A stretch of DNA of 49,105 bases from Proteus hauseri ATCC 700826 (GTDB taxonomy: Bacteria; Pseudomonadota; Gammaproteobacteria; Enterobacterales; Enterobacteriaceae), in assembly GCF_001654965.1 (NCBI RefSeq), contig NZ_LXEV01000005.1, forward strand, positions 1-49,105, in the 5' to 3' direction. Position numbers and translations under genes: made by a program. Positions 23,223-29,187 of this stretch are shown here, one piece after another; the stretch's first letter is position 1, and every line of letters starts with the position of its first letter. Under the pieces are notes generated by a model. The model saw only the letters and a program-made list of their open reading frames with translations, searched no databases and had not been told where the DNA came from.

Positions 23223-23253
23223 ACAATAATCTTTCCCCTTACTGGAAGGTCAA
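23223..23253 (-). promoter_or_regulatory. CueR-type MerR-family promoter of the DUF411 gene
   Basis: On the minus strand: -35 TTGACC (23253-23248), a 19-bp spacer and -10 TATTGT (23228-23223). The overlong 19-bp spacer is the hallmark of MerR-family promoters. The spacer continues the -35 as ACCTTCC-AGTAAGG-GGAAAG, close to the CueR dyad ACCTTCC-N7-GGAAGGT of the E. coli copA promoter. Transcription would start near 23216, leaving a leader of about 23 nt before the ATG. Confidence 0.75.
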
Positions 23254-23379
23254 TTCAATAAAAGTATAAACTTGTAGAAATTTGTAAAATAATATTTATA
23301 TAAAACAAATATATAGATAATTTATTTTTTATGGTTATTTTCTTACTATTAACTGTAATACATGTTGTTTTTATAAGAA

Positions 23380-23505
23380 AAAAGCCTGCATAGCAGGCTT
23401 AAAATGGAGAAAACAGGGTAATTTAGAGTTAGGGTATAAAGATTATGAGAGGGTATTACTCATGGGTTAAATCATTTCTAATCAATAATAGCTTATGTTT
23501 AACTT
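23380..23505 (-). ncRNA. Putative small RNA with terminator and repeated TACCCT motifs
   Basis: The interval runs from the predicted start of a MerR-type promoter (about 23505) to a strong intrinsic terminator: AAGCCTGC-TAT-GCAGGC on the minus strand, stem 23382-23400, followed by a T-tract. No start codon opens more than about nine codons. On the RNA strand TACCCT occurs three times (plus-strand AGGGTA at 23415, 23431 and 23450), with TAACCC nearby (plus-strand GGGTTA at 23464). C-rich unpaired motifs of this kind are used by small RNAs to pair with ribosome-binding sites. It could instead be an attenuated leader of the DUF411 gene. Confidence 0.5.
23382..23400 (-). terminator. Intrinsic terminator on the minus strand
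   Basis: AAGCCTGC and GCAGGCTT form a perfect 8-bp stem with a 3-nt loop. The A-rich run to its left becomes a T-tract on the minus strand. No protein gene ends nearby, which is why a small RNA is proposed. Confidence 0.85.
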
Positions 23506-23511
23506 GTGAAT

Positions 23512-23542
23512 AGTATAAACCTAAACCTTGCTTTAGGTTAAA
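23512..23542 (-). promoter_or_regulatory. Second MerR-family-type promoter with 22-bp dyad
   Basis: On the minus strand: TTTAAC (-35, 23542-23537), a 19-bp spacer and TATACT (-10, 23517-23512). The region between holds a perfect dyad AACCTAAA-N6-TTTAGGTT (23518-23539) with centre GCAAGG, which also occurs at the centre of the E. coli copA CueR site. The half-sites differ from the CueR consensus, so the regulator may be CueR or another MerR-family protein. Confidence 0.55.
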
Positions 23543-23599
23543 GCGGATAATTTTGTATAAAGGATTCAGTTTTATTGATGAAAAATAGAACAATAAAAT

Positions 23600-23640
23600 G
23601 AAAAAATAAAAAAAACCAATATATTCAATATATTGGTTTT
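23600..23640 (-). terminator. Terminator of the YgiW/YdeI-family gene
   Basis: AAAACCAATATA (23612-23623) pairs with TATATTGGTTTT (23629-23640). The A-rich run to the left gives a long T-tract on the minus strand, 36 bp after the stop of the gene at 23676. Confidence 0.8.
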
Positions 23641-23675
23641 AGTAAAAGAGTCAGTGAAATCAAATGAAATACAAA

Positions 23676-24083
23676 TTATTTGATAATAGTAATCTGCTTC
23701 ACATCAATTTCAGTACTAGTCCACTCTTTATCTATTTTACCTTCAATTCTTACGGTATTTTCAGGAGTGACAGTTTGTCCTCGCCATCTTTTATGGTCGA
23801 TATCAACGTTTATTCCACCTGTGCTATCTTCAAAAACATATAGCTCACCACCAATCTTTTTAGTGATTTTTCCAGTTAAAATAACCCAGGTATCATCAGA
23901 TAACTCTTTTGCTTTATTTACGGTTGTTTCACTAATAGAAGGACCTTTGAACCCACCTTGAGTTGTATTTTCTTGAATACTTCCTTGAGGCGAAATAAAA
24001 CCACCATTATTATGTTGGTTGGTATTTGCTTGAGATGCAAAAGCCAACGTACTACCAATTAATAATACTAGAATTTTTTTCAT
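23676..24083 (-). CDS. YgiW/YdeI-family periplasmic OB-fold stress protein
   Basis: A 135-residue exported protein with an N-terminal signal peptide (MKKILVLLIGSTLAFASQAN) and a bacterial OB-fold (BOF) domain over about residues 45-135. The signature runs from GGFKGP through DDTWVILTGKI to DSTGGINVDIDHKRWRGQ and NTVRIEGKID. Relatives YgiW and YdeI protect against oxidative stress, cationic peptides and metals, and in Salmonella VisP binds peptidoglycan. Which paralogue this is cannot be decided here. It is monocistronic with its own terminator. Confidence 0.88.
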   Translation of the reverse strand: MKKILVLLIGSTLAFASQANTNQHNNGGFISPQGSIQENTTQGGFKGPSISETTVNKAKELSDDTWVILTGKITKKIGGELYVFEDSTGGINVDIDHKRWRGQTVTPENTVRIEGKIDKEWTSTEIDVKQITIIK

Positions 24084-24443
24084 AACAAGCTCACCTTTTG
24101 GTTAAAATATAACTAATTATAGTCCCTAATTCTATTTCAGTTATTTTTATAAAACAGTATATTAAGGTAAATCTAAGTATTAATGCATCAACTGTTTGAG
24201 ATTGTTATTTCATCAGCGGTTTTTTATTTCGTTTTATCCTTATCTGTGAAATAAGCATCTATAACTATGTTTTTGTTTTCTTTAAGTTAAACCTACTAGT
24301 TATTTCCCCTTTGTATCAGTGTAGGCGGTTATTCAAAAATATACCGCTTAGGATCATTGTTTTTAGATGTATAACCTCTTATTATCCAGCGCTTTCAAAT
24401 TTTTTTTAATTTTCCCCTATTATTTTTAGAGGTTTTAGGTTTT
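24084..24443. other. Intergenic region upstream of satP
   Basis: About 360 bp between divergent genes, so it must hold both promoters. I see a short GCGGT/ACCGC inverted repeat (24325-24347) but no confident promoter, operator or small gene. Confidence 0.5.
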
Positions 24444-25007
24444 ATGACTAACGAACGCATTGCCAATCCTGGTCCATTAGGTTTAATGGGTTTTGGTATG
24501 ACAACGATTTTGTTGAACATACATAATGCCGGTTTTTTTCCTGTTGTTTCTGTCATCATGAGTATGGGTATTTTTTATGGTGGAATTGCCCAAGTTATTG
24601 CTGGAATTTTTGAATTTAAAAAAGGTAATACTTTTGGCGCTACCGCATTCACTTCTTATGGTTTTTTCTGGATAACACTTGTTGGTATTTGGTTACTTCC
24701 TATTATGGGATTAAGTGAACCTACAACGCCTCTTTTCCTTGGTGTTTTTTTAGCGGTATGGGGAATTTTTACACTCTTTATGTTTATTGGCACACTAAAA
24801 GCCAATAGAGCATTACAGTTTGTCTTTTTAAGCTTAACTATTTTATTTGCTTTACTGGCTATTGGTAATATCAGTGGAAATGCATTGATTTTAAAAATTG
24901 CAGGTTTTGAAGGTATTATTTGTGGAGCCAGTGCTTTTTATCTTGCAATGGCTGAAGTATTAAATGAGATGTATGGTAAAACCGTGTTGCCTATTGGGCA
25001 TAAATAG
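24444..25007 (+). CDS. satP: Acetate/succinate-proton symporter SatP
   Basis: A 187-residue inner-membrane protein (E. coli SatP/YaaH 188) of the GPR1/FUN34/YaaH acetate uptake family with six predicted helices. The family signature near the N-terminus is ANPGPLGLMGFGMTTILLN (NPAPLGL in E. coli), and FYGGIAQ is also present. It imports acetate and succinate. It is monocistronic; a hairpin at its 3' end overlaps the convergent rhomboid gene. Confidence 0.95.
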   Translation: MTNERIANPGPLGLMGFGMTTILLNIHNAGFFPVVSVIMSMGIFYGGIAQVIAGIFEFKKGNTFGATAFTSYGFFWITLVGIWLLPIMGLSEPTTPLFLGVFLAVWGIFTLFMFIGTLKANRALQFVFLSLTILFALLAIGNISGNALILKIAGFEGIICGASAFYLAMAEVLNEMYGKTVLPIGHK

Positions 25008-25017
25008 TTTTATTAAC

Positions 25018-25048
25018 AGAAGTGGTTAATAATTATTTAGCCACTTCT
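25018..25048. terminator. Hairpin between convergent satP and rhomboid genes
   Basis: AGAAGTGGTTAA and TTAGCCACTTCT form a 12-bp stem with one G-T pair. It overlaps the last codons of the rhomboid gene. It lacks a clear T-tract on either side, so it is a weak terminator candidate. Confidence 0.5.
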
Positions 25049-25617
25049 ATCACTCGACTTTTACGTTTAACGACCCGCCTTGCACACCACGCATAAAGTA
25101 ACCCTGCTATGACACCTGCAATATGAGATTCAGTTGATACCCCTAATTGTCCGGGAATTAAACCATAGGCCATAGTTCCATAATAGAACAATACAAATAG
25201 AGCAATCACAATATCGATAACTTTATGACGGGTAAAAGCATGCGCAATAAGTAGTGCCCATAATCCAAAAATCCAGCCACTAGCACCCACATGGATAGCA
25301 TGACGGCCAAATATCCAAACAAGCAACCCACTAAAAAAAATAATAAATATGCTAGCAGTGACATATTCTCGTAAAGATTGAGTCATAGATAAAAAACTGA
25401 GAATAAGCAAAGGCAGTAAATTACTAAAAAGATGAGGCCAAGAACCATGAACAAAAGGCGCGATAAAAATCCCAATAAATCCTTCCCCTGTTCGGGGAAT
25501 AACACCCCATTCAAGTAAAGGAATAGGTAAAATACTGCCTATTAATTGAAGTAGGATTAATGTGATAGTTAAGCCACAAAGAAAATAAAATCTTTTTTTC
25601 AATCCTGCACTTCTCAT
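25033..25617 (-). CDS. Small rhomboid-family intramembrane serine protease
   Basis: A 194-residue protein with about six membrane helices. The catalytic Ser is S113 in HVGASGWIFG (GxSG) and the catalytic His is H165 in STESHIAGVIAG. The oxyanion-side HxxxN motif is H62-LFS-N66 in SWPHLFSNLLP. It is shorter than GlpG (276 aa), lacks the GlpG N-terminal cytoplasmic domain, and so is a core-only rhomboid. The substrate is unknown. Its neighbours, satP and nagK, give no hint. Confidence 0.88.
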   Translation of the reverse strand: MRSAGLKKRFYFLCGLTITLILLQLIGSILPIPLLEWGVIPRTGEGFIGIFIAPFVHGSWPHLFSNLLPLLILSFLSMTQSLREYVTASIFIIFFSGLLVWIFGRHAIHVGASGWIFGLWALLIAHAFTRHKVIDIVIALFVLFYYGTMAYGLIPGQLGVSTESHIAGVIAGLLYAWCARRVVKRKSRVIEVAK

Positions 25618-25672
25618 AGCATTAGCCTTAGTAAAGTAGTGAGATTAATTTAGGTCTACTTATTTTATTACA

Positions 25673-26584
25673 TCAGTCTAATAAGTTAAGACAAGCAGCG
25701 CCACGAGCACCACCAGCATCACCGTGACGCGCTTTTTCTATTGCTGGAATTTGTGCATTGCCATAAACACATTTGGCAATATAGTCAGGTAATAGCTCAT
25801 AAAGCGCATTAAACTGTGACAAACCTCCACCGATAACGATTAAATGAGGATCAAGAACAGTCAGAATATTACTCAGATAAACAGCAAGTACTTTCATATA
25901 GCGATCTACATGTTCTATTGTTTTTTCATCACCTGCATAATATTGAGTAACAATATCAACCGCTCTTTGTGGCTCACCATTAAACGCTTTATACATTCGT
26001 TCAAAACCACGACCAGATAGATAAGTTTCAAAGCAGGCTTTTTTGCCGCAGCCACATAATATTTTAGGCATTGTTTCGCCAATAATATTATCAGCATCAA
26101 CATTAAGATTCATGTGACCTATTTCACCAGCAATGCCGTTTTTACCTGATAGTACTTTTCCATCGATAACAAAACCACCACCAACGCCAGTACCAAGAAT
26201 AAGACCTAATACTGAAGGATGATGACGAAATTCAGGATCCCAAGCTTCAGATAATGCAAAACAGTTAGCATCATTTTCTACTTTCACCGGTCTATCTAAT
26301 ATTTGGGATAGATCATGAACCATTGGTTTATATTTAGCTGCTGGCACATTAGTCGTAAACACAGTGCCTTCTTTAGCATTTACAATTCCAGGAATACCGA
26401 CCCCAATTTTACCTTTACAGCCTAAATCCTTATCAGCCTCTAAAGTTAGCTCTTCAAAGGCATTTAACAGTGCTAGGTAGTCATTTTTGGGAGTAGGAAC
26501 GCGTTTTTGCCAGATTTGTGTCAGATTTTTATCGAAAACGGCTAGCTCAATTTTTGTGCCGCCCATATCAAAACCATAATACAT
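25673..26584 (-). CDS. nagK: N-acetylglucosamine kinase
   Basis: A 303-residue ROK-family kinase (E. coli NagK 303) phosphorylating GlcNAc, for example from peptidoglycan recycling, to GlcNAc-6-P. The ATP-binding DMGGTK motif is at residues 6-11, the catalytic Asp lies in VENDANCFALSEA, the ROK glycine-rich LILGTGVGGG follows, and the zinc motif is CGCGKKACFETYLSGRG. MYYGFDMGGTKIELAVFD matches NagK rather than Mlc or NagC, and there is no helix-turn-helix domain. Confidence 0.94.
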   Translation of the reverse strand: MYYGFDMGGTKIELAVFDKNLTQIWQKRVPTPKNDYLALLNAFEELTLEADKDLGCKGKIGVGIPGIVNAKEGTVFTTNVPAAKYKPMVHDLSQILDRPVKVENDANCFALSEAWDPEFRHHPSVLGLILGTGVGGGFVIDGKVLSGKNGIAGEIGHMNLNVDADNIIGETMPKILCGCGKKACFETYLSGRGFERMYKAFNGEPQRAVDIVTQYYAGDEKTIEHVDRYMKVLAVYLSNILTVLDPHLIVIGGGLSQFNALYELLPDYIAKCVYGNAQIPAIEKARHGDAGGARGAACLNLLD

Positions 26585-26721
26585 ATCAGTCTCTTAATTA
26601 TCCTGTAAATATTATCTACAACGAATTTATCGTTATAGCGCTAAATAACTTCTACCTATTTTTACCGCTTATGGATGTGAATAAAAATAGTGGCTTATAA
26701 CAGTTGAGATTTTTTTATCTA

Positions 26722-27270
26722 TTAAGTGTTCTTTTCAATTAACCTACTACGTACTTTCATTAATGCAAAGCCTAATAAGTTCAAACCACGCCAAAGCAGT
26801 GGGTTATTAGCTTCTTTATCTTGTTCACTTAAACCTATTCCCCATATTTTATCTACGGGGCTTGCTTCAACCAGAACTCGAGTGCCTGTTGAAATAAGAA
26901 ATTGGCTTAGATTTTTATTTTGCGAAAATTTAGCTTCATTAGCGCGGATAACAATCTCTATGCGTTGTTGTTCCCAAATAGATTGGTCAAATCCTTTAAC
27001 TTCTCTACCTAATGCTTTCGCTGTACCTGGATTTGAGGTGGCAATAATGCGCGCTCTAATTTCCATATCATTAAAAATTCTCGCTTTTTCAGCCATCATA
27101 TAGTGTTCAGCAGATGAGTAACGTACATCATCTAATATAAAAGGTGCTGGATACCACTGGCTAAAGCAGCTTTTGTTCACTTCATCATTCTTGGTTTTAT
27201 GCCCCCAAAAGAAGATAAATTTAATTTTCTTATTCGCTCGGAAATTTTTTTGTAATTGTTGTAAATCCAT
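26722..27270 (-). CDS. NADAR-family (YbiA-like) N-glycosidase
   Basis: A 182-residue protein with a NADAR/DUF1768 domain (about residues 25-175). The signature is FFWGHK, then CFSQWYPAPF, then YSSAEHYMMAEKARIFND, and near the end VDKIWGIGL. E. coli YbiA removes the ribose from early riboflavin-pathway intermediates; other NADAR proteins act on ADP-ribosylated DNA or on NAD phage defence. The start at 27270 is preferred because the longer frame (from 27345) adds an unconserved 25-residue hydrophobic stretch; neither has a good ribosome-binding site. Confidence 0.82.
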   Translation of the reverse strand: MDLQQLQKNFRANKKIKFIFFWGHKTKNDEVNKSCFSQWYPAPFILDDVRYSSAEHYMMAEKARIFNDMEIRARIIATSNPGTAKALGREVKGFDQSIWEQQRIEIVIRANEAKFSQNKNLSQFLISTGTRVLVEASPVDKIWGIGLSEQDKEANNPLLWRGLNLLGFALMKVRSRLIEKNT

Positions 27271-28616
27271 ATTTTTTCTATTTATAGCAGGAATTTCATT
27301 GGATTTAATAAAGATAGCATAGAAGTAAAGAAGGATTGAGTGCATTTTTTCATTTATGTGAGGAGGTGAAGCGATTCCGCTAGTAAGAAAATGTATCTAA
27401 AAAAATATCATAAAATGATATTTTTTCGCTTATTAATAAAGAAAATACAACTGAAAATGCTAAGAATGTTCTTAAAAAAAGAAGTCTATATACTGTTATC
27501 GTTAACATTGGTTCCAAAAACGATTGTCAAAAATAGATTTAACCACCCTAGTATAAAAACGTATTAAGGTAAGTGTTTTTAATATAAAAATTTATCAATA
27601 TTGGTATTTATATTTGTTATTGGTATTTATAACTAACAAACATGGGTAATTATATATTTATTATGCAGTTAAGTTTTTTTATTGTGTTTTTTCACTATTA
27701 CATTCGCAATTTGAACTCTATCACGATTGTTATTTTGTTAAGTTAAATTAACAATACTATTTAAAGAGTAAAATATTTTCTTAGTTAATTATTCTAAAAA
27801 ACTGGTATCTATTAGCGATATTTACTATAAGTGTGGGATGTTTGGTATCGTAGATTGATTATCTATTTTTGTCTTATTTTATAGGTGATTTTTTCTAAAA
27901 CTTAACCAAATATGATGTATTGATTTTTTTGATGATAAAATCATAAGGCTATCTTATGATAAAAAACAATAAGTACCCTTTTTTTAGGTAAAAGGTAACG
28001 CTCATTTGATGATGATCAATATAGATAATTAATCTTCTCTATTTTTTTACTCTAGTTTTATATTAAGAATTGAATAGAAATAAGTCACTTTTTTTAAATT
28101 GATCTCTACCAAATATTTTCTTTTTAGAAGAAATAATATTATAAAGTAATTATTTTAGAATTTTATATTTGTAGTATTTATATAAAATGTTATTAATTTA
28201 GCTTTGTTATTAAAAAGGCATGAAAGTTTTTTTTTACGTTAAATAGGTGCTTTTTTAGGGATTGTTATCCCTAACTTTGCGGTAAGTAGAAATACATAAA
28301 TTTATAAATGAGAGTGTGTTAAATCTTATTTTTTAGATTTTTTTGAGGTTGTGCTTTACATTAAAATAATTATACAATTCAAATTAAATAAACATTACTC
28401 GTAAAACGTTAGTGATTATTTTTTATTAAATGAAAAATATTTATAAAATGAAATTACCTTACATAGTTAATATCCATTAATAGATGAGAGTTCTAATATG
28501 AATTTATAAATATCCATTTTTATTGTAATGAAAGTTATCTCTAATGGTTATCTCTTTTTAAAGAGCATCTAATAATTGAACAAGGTTAAGTGTATAGTTA
28601 TTAAAGGGGCCACACT
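27271..28616. other. Long AT-rich non-coding region upstream of the bcs operon
   Basis: About 1.35 kb with no supportable gene, unusually long for this compact window. It holds an RcsAB-box-like palindrome (27461-27474), an AT hairpin (27400-27426), a perfect Shine-Dalgarno complement run on the plus strand (27361-27369), and a TTAGGGAT/ATCCCTAA hairpin (28255-28274). No clear sigma70 promoter is recognised. Such AT-rich DNA is a typical H-NS target, which is inference. Confidence 0.6.
27461..27474. promoter_or_regulatory. RcsAB-box-like palindrome
   Basis: TAAGAATGTTCTTA matches the RcsAB box (TAAGAATATTCTTA) at 13 of 14 positions and is symmetric except at the centre. It lies about 190 bp upstream of the NADAR gene and 1.14 kb upstream of the first gene of the cellulose cluster. 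Binding by Rcs is inferred. Confidence 0.45.
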
Positions 28617-29030
28617 ATGTATGATGATATAAGCAACCTAAAAGATAAATTTCAGGAAGATGAATTTTCTTTTCAAGATTTTTCTTCCTCTATTACACAA
28701 GAAGTTGTGAATAAAAAAGAATCAAACAATATAATTAAAGAAGATAATAAAAAAAATAATAATTTAGTTAGCCGTTCTTTAACTAATAAAACGTTTTCAG
28801 AAACATCATCTGTGGTGAAAAACATACCAAAACAGCCTGTTACTAAGTCTATCCCTTCTTATCACCAGAATGCATTAGCAACAACCAAAGCAGAAAAAAA
28901 CGATTTTATTAAGAGACAATCTACCACTTTATCTGATAATCAAATATTTGATAACGAAAAAACAGATAAGAATCATGCAAATGAAAAAATATCATTAAAA
29001 GATATATTGTCATTTATTGCATCTGTTTAA
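28617..29030 (+). CDS. Small BcsR/BcsP-like protein at the head of the cellulose operon
   Basis: A 137-residue hydrophilic protein with no signal peptide or membrane segment. The N-terminal MYDDISNLKDKFQEDEFSFQDFS fits the spacing DI-L-F-(Y/F)-D-S seen in the BcsR (YhjR) and BcsP cellulose proteins; the middle (about 35-120) is low-complexity, rich in Asn, Lys, Ser and Thr; the C-terminus SLKDILSFIASV is a short amphipathic helix. AAAGGGG 8 bp before the ATG supports the start. It precedes bcsA by about 150 bp. Its family assignment is tentative and its function is unknown; it may be a cytoplasmic regulator or scaffold of BcsA. Confidence 0.6.
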   Translation: MYDDISNLKDKFQEDEFSFQDFSSSITQEVVNKKESNNIIKEDNKKNNNLVSRSLTNKTFSETSSVVKNIPKQPVTKSIPSYHQNALATTKAEKNDFIKRQSTTLSDNQIFDNEKTDKNHANEKISLKDILSFIASV

Positions 29031-29087
29031 ATAAGCTAGTTATTTTTATAAATAATATTGACTGGTGTCAATTTATAGCTATTGTTA

Positions 29088-29155
29088 TTTTTTTAAGACC
29101 TAATTAATTCTTTCGGGATTTATTTTCCTGATAAGGAACCTTTGTCTTAAAAAAA
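29088..29155 (+). promoter_or_regulatory. Structured leader before bcsA
   Basis: TTTTTTTAAGAC (29088-29099) and GTCTTAAAAAAA (29144-29155) are perfect 12-bp complements enclosing 44 nt. Inside, TTCCT-GATA-AGGAA forms a second stem (29125-29138). The structure ends 17 bp before the bcsA ribosome-binding site (AAAGG). It could affect translation or partial termination between the first gene and bcsA. Confidence 0.5.
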
Positions 29156-29187
29156 AGATATATGGCGATGACAAAGGTATGGGTTTT

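Noticed and set aside
24254-24270. CRP site upstream of satP (TGTGA left half)
   Set aside because: The right half reads CATCT instead of TCACA, so the match is too weak although satP is CRP-controlled in E. coli.
27400-27426. AAAAAATATCAT-AAA-ATGATATTTTTT hairpin as a terminator
   Set aside because: The stem is almost all A-T and no gene ends nearby on either strand, so a terminator call is not supported.
27391-27567. A 58-codon open frame (MYLKKYHKMIFF...) in the long non-coding region
   Set aside because: Its very basic, A/T-driven composition looks like chance in AT-rich DNA; the only good Shine-Dalgarno is 22 bp before the ATG, too far to serve it; it also contains the RcsAB-like palindrome and an AT hairpin.
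28576-28604. TTGAAC - 17 bp - TATTAA as the bcs promoter
   Set aside because: A start about 7 nt after it would fall on the ribosome-binding site of the first gene, leaving no leader; the promoter must lie further upstream.
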